A DNA stretch of 64,000 nucleotides. Origin: Alloprevotella tannerae (GTDB lineage: Bacteria; Bacteroidota; Bacteroidia; Bacteroidales; Bacteroidaceae). The notes beneath the pieces are model-generated. The model was not told the origin of the DNA. It worked only from the letters and a program-made list of their open reading frames with translations, and ran no database searches. How positions within the stretch are numbered: the stretch's first letter is position 1; each line of letters opens with the position of its first letter. Shown in pieces: positions 1-8,633 of this stretch. The stretch is taken from contig JABZGR010000007.1 in the NCBI GenBank assembly GCA_015259125.1, positions 24,636-88,635 on the forward strand, written 5' to 3'. Made by a program: the position numbers and the translations under genes.

Positions 1-1260
1 TTGCTTCTCTTGCGGACATACGCGCCCACATACGGCCGGCAGCGAACTAATTTCTTTGATGGAAAGGGCAGCTTTGATAAATTCTCCCTTTTCAATCAAT
101 TTGATAAACCGAGGAATGTTTACATGGACAGGACATCCTTGTACGCAGCCGGGATTAGGGCAATCTAAGCAGCGCTGTGCTTCTTGGATGGCTTGCTCTT
201 TTGTAAATCCACAGCTTACTTCTTCATTCATTTGACGTGCACGGTAAACAGGATCGAGCAAGGGCATAGCCACGCGCGGCATAGCCATACGTTCTTTTGG
301 CTTAAATTTAGCCAATAATTCTTTGCGCCATTCTGCGTCACGCGAAAGATCATCTTCAGTGAGCGTAACGGCTATACGGTCAGCTTCATCTATTACAACT
401 TCGTTTACTTTGTCGGTAGTTGTTGCATCTGAAGCTTTTGTTTCCTTTAAATAATGTGTGTAAGCGACCTTTTCTTCTTCTGAATAAGAGTTAAGGCGGT
501 TAATGAGTTCGGGGAAATCAACCTGGTGTCCATCAAAGTCAGGTCCATCCATGCAAACGAACTTCGTGCGCCCATCTATTGTAATACGACAAGCACCACA
601 CATACCCATACCATCAACCATAATAGCATTGAGCGCCACGTTCGTAGGTATGGAATGCTCTTTCGTTAGATCGCAAACATATTGCATCATCAGCGGATCG
701 CCTATTGTAAATACCTTGTTTACGGTCTGCTTACGGAAGATTTGATCCAAAGAGGCTATAATCTGTGCTTTTTCTCCATCTTTTCCGTGGTTAGAAGAAA
801 GAATTACCTCGTCAGCCATTGCCTTTATTTCCTGTTCAAGAATAATAGATTCATTCTCGCGCTCCATTAATACAGCGATGACATGATTGTTTTCGCTTTT
901 CAGAGCAGAAATGGTGGGTAGGAGTGAGGCAATTCCTATGCCGCTGCCCACACAAACGACAGTGCCATAGTGCTGCACCGGTGTAGGTTTTCCCAAAGGA
1001 CCTACAATATCTTTAATTTCTTCTCCGCTATTAAGCGCTGAAATTTTAGCCGTAGAGACGCCTACGGCTTGAACCACTAAAGTCAGGGTTTCTTGTTTTT
1101 TATCAGCAGCAATCACAGGTAAAGGAACGCGCGCGCCATCTTCAACGGCACGAGCAATAACAAAATTTCCCGGTCGATGAGCCTTAGCAATGCGAGGCGC
1201 TTTCACAATAAATTTAAAGAGGTTCTCAGAGAGTTTCTCTTTTGAAATGATTTGATACAT
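1..1260 (-). CDS. NADPH-dependent glutamate synthase / NfnB-SudAB-like fusion flavoprotein, 5' part only
   Basis: The first 420 residues are visible, from an ATG at 1260; the gene runs off the left edge. Residues 1 to about 280 form a ferredoxin-NADP reductase-like module (FAD/NAD binding, as in dihydroorotate dehydrogenase B subunit PyrK or SudB), with a 2Fe-2S cysteine cluster starting at C221 and C224 (MCGAC). After a linker of about 60 residues begins a GltA/SudA-like domain, with the cysteine motif CLDCPNPGCVQGCP near residue 365 and VCGRVCPQE at the edge. This fused layout is common in Bacteroidetes and is usually annotated as bifunctional PyrK-type subunit/NADPH-dependent glutamate synthase. 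In related NfnAB enzymes the pair couples ferredoxin, NAD and NADPH; which reaction this one performs cannot be read from the sequence. A TATCTTCG box at 1282-1289 (minus) is a possible -7 element. Family call is firm, exact role is not. Confidence 0.88.
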   Translation of the reverse strand, partial: MYQIISKEKLSENLFKFIVKAPRIAKAHRPGNFVIARAVEDGARVPLPVIAADKKQETLTLVVQAVGVSTAKISALNSGEEIKDIVGPLGKPTPVQHYGTVVCVGSGIGIASLLPTISALKSENNHVIAVLMERENESIILEQEIKAMADEVILSSNHGKDGEKAQIIASLDQIFRKQTVNKVFTIGDPLMMQYVCDLTKEHSIPTNVALNAIMVDGMGMCGACRITIDGRTKFVCMDGPDFDGHQVDFPELINRLNSYSEEEKVAYTHYLKETKASDATTTDKVNEVVIDEADRIAVTLTEDDLSRDAEWRKELLAKFKPKERMAMPRVAMPLLDPVYRARQMNEEVSCGFTKEQAIQEAQRCLDCPNPGCVQGCPVHVNIPRFIKLIEKGEFIKAALSIKEISSLPAVCGRVCPQEKQ

Positions 1261-1832
1261 ACGGTTAACGATTTGATACGGCGAAGATACAGGAAATGTA
1301 TGAGATAAAAGATATTTTCTCGATTATTTCTGGCTTTTAGCTGATCTTACTTGACAGATTGACGTTGCATAATCGTTGTTTGAATAACTAACTGTGACAA
1401 ACAGAATAAAAGGGTTAGTTGCTTTTCTCTTGTTTTCTTGGTATAATCCATAGAAATGTTATGAAATAGTCACTGTTTTTGAAAATAAAGATACATTTGC
1501 ATAGATGGAATTTGTGGGCATTGAAGATTCATAAACGAGACTTTATGAATAAAATATAAGATGCCTATATTTGAAAATAGGCGTGCAAGAATATGTAGCT
1601 ATTATCAGAAGACGATTCTATTTTTATCTTATCACGTAGATTCCAGTGGACAATGAAATAATATGCAGGTCATTATGTGTTAGCTACTCCATTTTGCTGA
1701 TGACCTATATTAAGCTTGGAAGTCATAAGGGCATTTTATATAAACAGATGCTGATTAGATTGTAGAGTAGAAAGCAGTGTAACCATTGTACCATAATTAA
1801 GTTTCCGATAGCTTCCGGCAAACTTAGTTGAT

Positions 1833-1920
1833 GTCCTTTCACGAGGGTACGTTTGTCCTTTCACGAGAGTACAGTTGTACTTCTATGATAGTACATTCTT
1901 TTTCTCACGGAAGCACATAA
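1833..1920. repeat. Repeat array A: four 22-bp units
   Basis: Four consecutive 22-bp units start at 1833, 1855, 1877 and 1899. Units 1 and 2 differ at only three positions (GTCCTTTCACGAGRGTAC plus a 4-bp spacer); units 3 and 4 are more diverged (GTACTTCTATGATAGTAC, then a decayed copy). Each unit is an 18-bp imperfect dyad centred on CACG/ATGA, followed by a 4-bp spacer. Member of the family described under arrays B to F. Confidence 0.85.
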
Positions 1921-2156
1921 AAACAACAACACATAAATGTTTATATATTGTTGTTGCTTATGCGTTTATACATTTCTATTCCTTGAAAACTATTCTCTTC
2001 TTTACTGAGCTTTGATGTATGTTGATTTATCTCCATTATTGTTCGGCAGATTATGGTGGATAGTAAATGCAAGGTGTATTATCAGATGATGAATAGGATT
2101 ACTCTATAGTCGTAAATGTGGAGTTGTTAATAACGTGATTGGCATAGAAATTTTTA

Positions 2157-2189
2157 AGCCCTTCATACGCTTGACTAGTATGAAGGGCT
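2157..2189 (-). terminator. 12-bp hairpin downstream of guaA
   Basis: Perfect inverted repeat AGCCCTTCATAC / GTATGAAGGGCT with a 9-nt loop, about 105 bp after the guaA stop. In the guaA direction it is followed by TTAAAAATTT rather than a clean U tract, so termination is likely but not certain. Confidence 0.55.
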
Positions 2190-2293
2190 ATGTTAGAGTA
2201 AGAGCTTTGCTATATTGGGTAAGAGGATGCAGGATTTTATCCTAATATAGTGTTCTTATCAAGTAAACAATTTTGGGGAGGCATAATAATTGT

Positions 2294-3847
2294 TTACTCC
2301 CATTCGATAGTTGAGGGTGGTTTTGAGGAGATGTCGTAACAAACTCTATTAACCCCCTTAACCTTACGTATGATGTCGTTGGATACTTTTGCCATAAATT
2401 CGTAGGGAAGGCGAGCCCAATCTGCAGTCATTGCATCAGAACTGGTTACCGCGCGCAAGGCTACTGCTTGCTCATATGTACGTTCATCGCCCATAACGCC
2501 TACGCTCTTAATAGGTAATAGGATTGTGCCGGCTTGCCATACCAAATCGTAAAGTTCTACTTCATTTCCGTTGTCGTCTTTTACTCTCCAGTCGTGCAAA
2601 CCTTTTATATAAATGTCGTCAGCCTCTTGCAAGATACTTACTTTTTCAGGTGTAATGTCGCCCAAAATGCGCACAGCCAAACCCGGGCCAGGGAATGGGT
2701 GACGCTTGATTAGGTGCTCAGGCATTCCTAATTCGTAGCCCACGCGTCTAACTTCATCCTTAAACAACCATTCGAGCGGTTCACAGAGTTGTAGATTTAA
2801 CTCTTCGGGCAAGCCGCCTACGTTATGATGGCTCTTGATAGTTTTTCCTGTAATGTTTAGACTCTCGATGCGGTCCGGATAGATCGTGCCTTGTGCCAAC
2901 CATTTTGCATCTGTAATTTTTCTCGCCTCTTCTTCAAAGACATCAATAAATCCTTTTCCAATAATCTTGCGCTTTTTTTCGGGATCTGTTACACCGGCCA
3001 AATCCTTAAAAAACTTTTCGCTGGCATTTACGCCTAGGACGTTCAGGCCTAAGCCTTCATAATCCTTTAATACGTTGTCATATTCATTTTTACGAAGCAT
3101 TCCGTGATCTACGAAAATACAAGTAAGGTTTTTTCCGATAGCCTTATTTAGCAAAGTCGCACAAACTGAAGAATCAACGCCTCCGCTTAGGCCTAAAATA
3201 ACTTTGTCGTTGCCTAATTGATGCTTTAATTTGTCCACTGTGGATTCGATGAAGGACGCAGGACTCCAGTCTTGCTTGCTTCCGCAGATATCGACTGCAA
3301 AATTACGCAGCAGCTGTTTGCCTTCTAAAGTGTGGGCTACTTCAGGATGAAACTGAACACCCCAAATCTGTTCGTCTTTTGCCTGGAATGCAGCATTAAC
3401 AACTTTGTCGGTAGAAGCTATATGATAGAAGTTGTCGGGTAGGGCAGTAATTGTGTCACCATGACTCATCCAAACCTGACTGTCCTTGCTGATATCCTTT
3501 AATAAGGGATTATCTTTTTCAGCCAACTGCAAGTTGGCACGGCCATATTCTCTGCAGTCTGCTGATTCTACTTTTCCTCCAAATTGAGATGCAAGAAATT
3601 GAGCGCCATAGCAAATACCCAAAATGGGAAAGCGCCCTCTGATGCTGCTTAAATCTAACTTAAAGGCTTGTGGATCATTTACACTGAATGGAGAGCCGCT
3701 AAGAATGACACCAATAACACCCGTAGTGTCTTTTGGGAATTTATTATAAGGAATAACTTCACAGAATGTATCCAATTCGCGTAACCTGCGACCGATAAGT
3801 TGGGTTGTCTGTGAGCCGAAGTCTAAAATGATGATCTTTTGTTGCAT
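2294..3847 (-). CDS. guaA: GMP synthase (glutamine-hydrolysing)
   Basis: Converts XMP to GMP with ATP and glutamine, the last step of GMP synthesis in the cytoplasm. At 517 residues it has the full length of the family. The N-terminal class I glutamine amidotransferase has its nucleophile at C79 (GICYGAQ) and the H167/E169 pair (FHPEV). The ATP pyrophosphatase P-loop SGGVDSS is at residues 221-227, followed by the dimerisation domain ending in the conserved KPPSTIEWE tail. The start at 3847 gives the usual QKIIILDFGSQ opening. A TAACTTTG -7 box lies at 3872-3879 on the same strand. The partner gene for the previous step, guaB, lies at 42732, far away in this window. Confidence 0.97.
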   Translation of the reverse strand: MQQKIIILDFGSQTTQLIGRRLRELDTFCEVIPYNKFPKDTTGVIGVILSGSPFSVNDPQAFKLDLSSIRGRFPILGICYGAQFLASQFGGKVESADCREYGRANLQLAEKDNPLLKDISKDSQVWMSHGDTITALPDNFYHIASTDKVVNAAFQAKDEQIWGVQFHPEVAHTLEGKQLLRNFAVDICGSKQDWSPASFIESTVDKLKHQLGNDKVILGLSGGVDSSVCATLLNKAIGKNLTCIFVDHGMLRKNEYDNVLKDYEGLGLNVLGVNASEKFFKDLAGVTDPEKKRKIIGKGFIDVFEEEARKITDAKWLAQGTIYPDRIESLNITGKTIKSHHNVGGLPEELNLQLCEPLEWLFKDEVRRVGYELGMPEHLIKRHPFPGPGLAVRILGDITPEKVSILQEADDIYIKGLHDWRVKDDNGNEVELYDLVWQAGTILLPIKSVGVMGDERTYEQAVALRAVTSSDAMTADWARLPYEFMAKVSNDIIRKVKGVNRVCYDISSKPPSTIEWE

Positions 3848-3871
3848 CGTTGGGTTAGATTATAATAGGCG

Positions 3872-3879
3872 CAAAGTTA
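3872..3879 (-). promoter_or_regulatory. -7 box of guaA promoter
   Basis: TAACTTTG on the minus strand, 24 bp before the guaA ATG, matches the Bacteroidetes -7 consensus TAnnTTTG. No clear -33 TTTG is seen. Confidence 0.55.
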
Positions 3880-4069
3880 GCTTTTTTCGTTTAATCGCTT
3901 TCTTCTTTCATAAGGAAAATAAAAAATATGCAGGGTATGCTCTGACTTGACGATATCATTTCTAAATATTCAACCCCGCAAAGCCAATCAAAATGTATCG
4001 CAATATTTTAGTAATATAATTATAATCTGATTTTGTTGAAACTTCCTTGGAATTAAAAAAAGGCTCTAC

Positions 4070-4100
4070 TTGAAATTTTACATTGAATGTCGTAATTTTG
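4070..4100 (+). promoter_or_regulatory. Promoter of the phosphate transporter gene
   Basis: TTG at 4070-4072, a 20-bp spacer and TAATTTTG at 4093-4100 fit the Bacteroidetes -33/-7 pattern. The ATG follows 25 bp later. Confidence 0.65.
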
Positions 4101-4125
4101 CCGTATCTAAGCAAAACTATCATCT

Positions 4126-6378
4126 ATGAGTCTACTATATTTGGGCATCTTATTGTTCTTGTTCATACTGGCTATTTGTGATTTATCAGTGGGAGTTGCA
4201 AATGACGCAGTCAACTTTATGAGCCCTGCAGTAGGCGCAAGGGCTGCCAAATTTAAGGTGGTGCTAATTGTAGCAGCAATTGGTATCTTGGTGGGGGCTT
4301 CAGCCAGTTCTGGAATGATGGATATAGCCAGACATGGTATCATTAATCCGCTCTATTATACTTTTGATGACGTTATATGCATATTCCTAGCCGTCTCTGC
4401 AACGGATATTATCCTTATGGATATATTTAATACGTTAGGAATGCCTACCTCTACTACCGTTTCTATGGTATTTGGTTTGCTGGGAGGTAGTAGTGCATTA
4501 GCGTTGAGTAAAATGATGGATAATGCCTATACTTATGCAGACTTGATCAATACAGGAAAAGCCCTGCAGGTAATTATTGGCATATTCTTGTCTGTGGCTA
4601 TAGCCTTTGTCGTGGGTCTCATCGTTATGTGGATTGCCCGCGTCATCTTTACCTTTAATTATAAAAAGCATTTGCGCTGGAGTATCGCAATCTATGGCGG
4701 CTTAGCTATTACTTGTATCTCTTATTTCTTACTAGTGAGTGGTCTGAAAGGCACAAAACTCCTCGCTTCAGTGGGAATGACGCCAGAGTGGATCAATACA
4801 CATAATTGGGAAATCCTTATCTACTTATTTGTCGGGGCAACTATCTTGATGGAAATTCTCCATTTGTTGAAAGTTAATATATTCCGTATCATCGTCTTAT
4901 TTGGTACCTTTTCGTTGGCGATGGCTTTTGCTGGCAATGACTTAGTTAACTTTGTTGGCGTTCCGTTATCTGGCTTAGAGTCATATATAGATTTTACTCG
5001 ACACGGTAGCGATGGCCATACTTATATTATGAGTATTCTTGCCGCGCCTTCTACAGATCCGCTTTTTGTCTCAATGAAGCCATGGTTTCTTATTGGGTCG
5101 GGAATTGTTATGGTTTTGGCTATTAGTATGTCTCAAAAAGCCAGAAAGGTTATTGAAACAAACAATAATTTGGCAAGTCAACAAGAAGGAGAAGAGGTCT
5201 TTAGTTCTTCCAAAATCGCAAGAACAATGGTGCGGACCGTGATTAATGCAACGTCGACGGTAGATAAAATAATCCCGAAAAAGGTAGAGGCTTGGATAAA
5301 TACACGTTTCAATGAAGACGAGTCTATTATACCAGAAGGGGCTACTTTTGACTTGGTGAGAGCTTCCGTAAATCTTGTTTTGTCGGGCCTATTGATTGTT
5401 GTTGGTACATCTCTTCAGTTGCCATTGTCTACAACCTATGTGGCCTTTATGGTTGGAATGGGTTCTAGTTTGGCTGATCGCGCTTGGGGAAGAGAAACAG
5501 CTGTCTATCGTATTACAGGTGTAATTACTGTTATTGGTGGATGGTTTATTACAGCAGGCGCAGCCTTTATATTGAGCCTATGTATTGCTTCTATAAATCA
5601 TTCCGCAGGTGTATTTGGAATTTTGATCATCATCGGAATCGTAATAGTTGTTATTATTCGTAACAATAGGGCCTTCAAAAAGAAGCAGTCAAGTGAAGAT
5701 GTCGACTTAATCTTCCGTCGTTTGGTAAAATCTCATAATAAACAAGAGGTCTGGGAGCTTTTATCTTCTCATGTATTGAGAATGCAGGAGGACTTTACAG
5801 AGTCCATAAGGGAGATCTTTAGAAATATAACTAATGGTGTAATGCATGAGAACATTCGCCAATTGCGTCAGGCATCACACGACTTGGAAGATTTGAAAAA
5901 TAAGTGGAAGAGGTATAGACGCAAGGAAATTTTAGGCATGCGTAAGATTGACTATTTGCTAGCTGTAGAAAAGAATACTTGGTTTCACCTCGGCAGTAAC
6001 AATATGACGCAAATTATCTATAGCTTAAAACGTATGCTAGATCCTGCTTTGGAGCATGTAGATAATAATTTCTCCCCTTTATCAAAAGAGGTAATTGATG
6101 AGTTTATTCCGATTTGTAATGATACAGATTTATTGTTAGAAAGTATTTTGCAGATGGTGAAATCGAATGACTTTAAGGGGTCTGACAAAACCCTAGTTGA
6201 AGGAAATGCTCTAAAAAGTCGTCTTTCTCAAATTCGTCATACACAACAAGACCACTTACAGAGAGAAGAAAATAATATACGTGCAGCATTGTTATATCTG
6301 AATATGCTTGACGAGACACAGGAATTGATTTCTATGATGCGCCATTTATTACGAGCAGCTAAGAGGTTTCAACAATAA
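4126..6378 (+). CDS. PiT-family inorganic phosphate transporter with C-terminal PhoU-like domain
   Basis: Inner-membrane symporter for phosphate. Residues 1 to about 530 carry many hydrophobic helices and the two PiT signature repeats: GVANDAVNF at 23-31 and FAGNDLVNF near 268-276, variants of the family GANDVANA motif that carries the substrate site. The last ~210 residues (from about 540) are soluble and helical, rich in charged heptads, and look like a PhoU-type regulatory domain fused to the transporter. At 750 residues it is much longer than a bare PiT protein (about 420-500). It has its own promoter and is followed after 2 bp by the DUF2520 gene, so it probably heads a transcript running through maf. 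Related PiT proteins can carry sulfate or metal-phosphate, so substrate is inferred from family. Confidence 0.9.
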   Translation: MSLLYLGILLFLFILAICDLSVGVANDAVNFMSPAVGARAAKFKVVLIVAAIGILVGASASSGMMDIARHGIINPLYYTFDDVICIFLAVSATDIILMDIFNTLGMPTSTTVSMVFGLLGGSSALALSKMMDNAYTYADLINTGKALQVIIGIFLSVAIAFVVGLIVMWIARVIFTFNYKKHLRWSIAIYGGLAITCISYFLLVSGLKGTKLLASVGMTPEWINTHNWEILIYLFVGATILMEILHLLKVNIFRIIVLFGTFSLAMAFAGNDLVNFVGVPLSGLESYIDFTRHGSDGHTYIMSILAAPSTDPLFVSMKPWFLIGSGIVMVLAISMSQKARKVIETNNNLASQQEGEEVFSSSKIARTMVRTVINATSTVDKIIPKKVEAWINTRFNEDESIIPEGATFDLVRASVNLVLSGLLIVVGTSLQLPLSTTYVAFMVGMGSSLADRAWGRETAVYRITGVITVIGGWFITAGAAFILSLCIASINHSAGVFGILIIIGIVIVVIIRNNRAFKKKQSSEDVDLIFRRLVKSHNKQEVWELLSSHVLRMQEDFTESIREIFRNITNGVMHENIRQLRQASHDLEDLKNKWKRYRRKEILGMRKIDYLLAVEKNTWFHLGSNNMTQIIYSLKRMLDPALEHVDNNFSPLSKEVIDEFIPICNDTDLLLESILQMVKSNDFKGSDKTLVEGNALKSRLSQIRHTQQDHLQREENNIRAALLYLNMLDETQELISMMRHLLRAAKRFQQ

Positions 6379-6380
6379 GA

Positions 6381-7157
6381 ATGAAAATAGGAATTGTCGG
6401 ATCTGGAAATGTAGCCTCACATCTTGCCCGAGCTCTAATAAAGGCGGGTTATTCTATTGCTGGAATATGCAGTAGAAAGCTTTCTCATGCAGAGGCTCTA
6501 TTAGAAGAAATAAATAGCTTGGCGCAAACGGCAATAGCGACAGATCGTATAGAGAACTTATTACCGACTGATATCTTGATCTTAGCTATCAATGATGATT
6601 CAATACAAGATGTTGCTCAAGCTCTTGGGAAGATAGCTCCAAAGAGTTATGTGTTTCATACATCTGGGAGTACCTCTCTTAAAGTGCTCAGTGAATACTT
6701 ACCACATTGTGGCGTATTATATCCACTGCAAACGTTTTCAAAAGATAGAAAAGTAGATTTTTCATCTGTTCCTTTGTTTATTGAGGCTTCAGATGAGCCG
6801 ACACAGGAACTCTTGTGTAGTATTGCGTTAAGTTTAAGTAAGCGAGTTATAGAAATGGATTCAGAGCAGCGTAAACGAATGCATTTAGCTGCTGTCTTTG
6901 CTTGTAATTTCGTAAATCATTGCTATGTTTTAGCTGAACAAGAAATGAATAAATGTGGCCTAGATTTTGAGATCCTCTTACCACTTATAGATGAAACGAC
7001 ATCAAAAGTACATACACTATCTCCGCGCCAAGCTCAAACTGGCCCGGCTGTCCGTAATGATAAGCGCATAATTAATCTCCAGAAATCCCTTCTAGGGCAA
7101 CCAGAGCAAGATATTTACCAGCTATTTAGTGACAACATTCAACGTTATACGTTATGA
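6381..7157 (+). CDS. Rossmann-fold and DUF2520 domain protein
   Basis: 258 residues. The N-terminus (KIGIVGSGNVASHLARAL) is a nucleotide-binding Rossmann fold with the glycine-rich loop at residues 7-9, like F420-dependent NADP oxidoreductases and ketopantoate reductases; the C-terminal half matches the DUF2520 helical domain. The substrate is unknown. It starts 2 bp after the phosphate transporter and overlaps the next gene by 4 bp (ATGA), so it is translationally coupled to the KdsC-like phosphatase. The order DUF2520-HAD phosphatase-Maf is a recurring Bacteroidetes arrangement. Confidence 0.85.
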   Translation: MKIGIVGSGNVASHLARALIKAGYSIAGICSRKLSHAEALLEEINSLAQTAIATDRIENLLPTDILILAINDDSIQDVAQALGKIAPKSYVFHTSGSTSLKVLSEYLPHCGVLYPLQTFSKDRKVDFSSVPLFIEASDEPTQELLCSIALSLSKRVIEMDSEQRKRMHLAAVFACNFVNHCYVLAEQEMNKCGLDFEILLPLIDETTSKVHTLSPRQAQTGPAVRNDKRIINLQKSLLGQPEQDIYQLFSDNIQRYTL

Positions 7158-7675
7158 TAAACTTCGACCTCGCAAAAATTAAAGCATTAGCTTTTGATAT
7201 AGATGGAGTTCTCAGCACGAATATTGTGCGGATGGAAAATGATGGAGCTGGACTTATGCGCACTGCTAATATAAAAGATGGCTATGCATTGCAGCTGGCT
7301 GTCAAATGTGGCTTACAATTGGCTATCGTTACCGGGGGTAATAGTGAGGCGATAAGGAATCGTTATGAGCAGCTTGGAGTTCAGCACATATTCCAACGCG
7401 CAGCGGTAAAAATTAACGTATTCCGTGATTGGTGCGCACAAATAGAAGTACAACCTCAAGATGTTTTATATATGGGAGATGACATCCCAGACTTTGAAGT
7501 GATGAAAGAGTGTGGGCTACCTGTGTGCCCAGCAGATGCTGCTGCAGAAATTAAAGCCATCGCTACTTATGTTAGTCATCTTCCAGGCGGATGTGGATGT
7601 GTTAGAGATGTAATAGAGCAAGTATTAAAAGCACAAAACCATTGGATGAGCTCTGCTCGAGCTTTCGGATGGTAA
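7154..7675 (+). CDS. kdsC: HAD-IIIC phosphatase, probable KDO 8-phosphate phosphatase
   Basis: 173 residues, the usual KdsC size. HAD motif I is FDIDGVLS with nucleophile D15 and acid D17, motif II is T60 in IVTGG, the motif III lysine is probably K86, and motif IV is GDDIPD with D109, D110 and D113. No cap domain, as in the tetrameric C0 subclass. KdsC removes phosphate from KDO 8-phosphate, giving the lipopolysaccharide core sugar KDO. The closely related N-acylneuraminate-9-phosphatases share these motifs, so the substrate is inferred. The C-terminal GGCGCVRDVIEQVL tail is typical of Bacteroidetes members. Overlaps the preceding gene by 4 bp; maf follows 27 bp later. Confidence 0.82.
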   Translation: MINFDLAKIKALAFDIDGVLSTNIVRMENDGAGLMRTANIKDGYALQLAVKCGLQLAIVTGGNSEAIRNRYEQLGVQHIFQRAAVKINVFRDWCAQIEVQPQDVLYMGDDIPDFEVMKECGLPVCPADAAAEIKAIATYVSHLPGGCGCVRDVIEQVLKAQNHWMSSARAFGW

Positions 7676-7702
7676 TACAGAACAATATAAAATGAAACAA
7701 CA

Positions 7703-8284
7703 ATGCTAGAGAATTTAAAACGCTACAATGTGATTTTGGCGAGTAATTCGCCAAGACGGAAGGAGCTGCTTACGCGTTTAGGCGTATCCTTTAAGGTTCG
7801 CACTCTTTTAGGAATAGACGAACGTTATCCGTCTTCTCTAAGAGCCGAAGAAATTGCTGAATACATCTCACGTAAAAAAGCTGCAGGCTATCGCTCTTAT
7901 ATGGCAAACAATGAACTCTTGATTTGCGCCGATACAATTGTTGTGTTAGGTAATGAAATCTTGGGAAAACCCCGTGATGTTGAAGAAGCCTCAGCAACTT
8001 TACGCAAACTTTCTGGTCGAACTCACCAAGTTATTACCGGAGTAACCGTACAGACTGACCTTCGTATAGAAAGTTTTACGGCGAAGAGTAAGGTTACTTT
8101 TGGCGAGATAACAGATGAAGAGATCGATTACTACATTAGCAATTATCTGCCGCTTGACAAGGCTGGCTCTTATGGTATTCAAGACTGGATAGGTATGATT
8201 TCTGTAGAACATTTAGAGGGAAGTTATTTTAACGTAGTCGGACTTCCCACCCATAAGCTCTACCAATTATTGAAAACCTTCTAA
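7703..8284 (+). CDS. maf: Maf-family nucleoside triphosphate pyrophosphatase
   Basis: Hydrolyses non-canonical or excess nucleoside triphosphates (dTTP/UTP or modified pyrimidines in studied homologues) to monophosphates, a house-cleaning role also linked to septum formation. 193 residues with the signature SNSPRRKELL at 14-23, catalytic D77 in CADTIV, the KP(R/x)D motif and the conserved GSYGIQ segment that groups it with the YhdE/dTTP-type enzymes. Last gene of the operon, followed by a strong hairpin at 8377-8423. Confidence 0.93.
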   Translation: MLENLKRYNVILASNSPRRKELLTRLGVSFKVRTLLGIDERYPSSLRAEEIAEYISRKKAAGYRSYMANNELLICADTIVVLGNEILGKPRDVEEASATLRKLSGRTHQVITGVTVQTDLRIESFTAKSKVTFGEITDEEIDYYISNYLPLDKAGSYGIQDWIGMISVEHLEGSYFNVVGLPTHKLYQLLKTF

Positions 8285-8376
8285 AGTCTACCTCAACAGT
8301 AAGCAGTAGCCTTATATATATGGTATATTTAAGCTAGCCAATTTTACAAGGAAGAGATCTTGCCTTTAGAAAGCGA

Positions 8377-8423
8377 ATAGCCCTTCTTTCATGCCTGCTG
8401 AACGGAGATGAAAGAAGGACTAT
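8377..8423 (+). terminator. Terminator after maf
   Basis: 16-bp stem with a single mismatch (ATAGCCCTTCTTTCAT pairing with ATGAAAGAAGGACTAT) and a 15-nt loop, followed by TTGTGTT. Confidence 0.75.
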
Positions 8424-8559
8424 TTGTGTTCAATGAATGCTTTATAAGTTTCGCCATGGGGGAGCAAAACTAGACTAGTTTCTCGAATCTTTTACAAGGA
8501 TATTTGTAGATGATTCAAATTATTTATCTTGACTAGTGGCTAACCTTTAAAAATATACC

Positions 8560-8567
8560 TATATTTG
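8560..8567 (+). promoter_or_regulatory. -7 box upstream of the BspA-like gene
   Basis: TATATTTG matches TAnnTTTG; the ATG lies 66 bp downstream, giving a leader of about 60 nt. No clear -33 element. Confidence 0.5.
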
Positions 8568-8633
8568 CCAAAGTTGTTAAATCGAATATTCATATCACAT
8601 CAAACCTAAACCACCATTATAAACATTTTACTT

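Larger units (their letters stand above)
1261..2293. other. 1,033-bp gene-free gap between guaA and the glutamate synthase gene
   Basis: AT-rich, without a convincing reading frame. It contains a guaA-side hairpin (2157-2189), repeat array A (1833-1920), a short hairpin GCCTAT/ATAGGC near 1563-1582 and the possible promoter for the minus-strand gene at 1260. No tRNA or other RNA gene was recognised. Confidence 0.7.
8285..8633. other. 349-bp gap between maf and the BspA-like gene
   Basis: Holds the maf terminator and a -7 box for the downstream gene; nothing else recognised. Confidence 0.65.
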
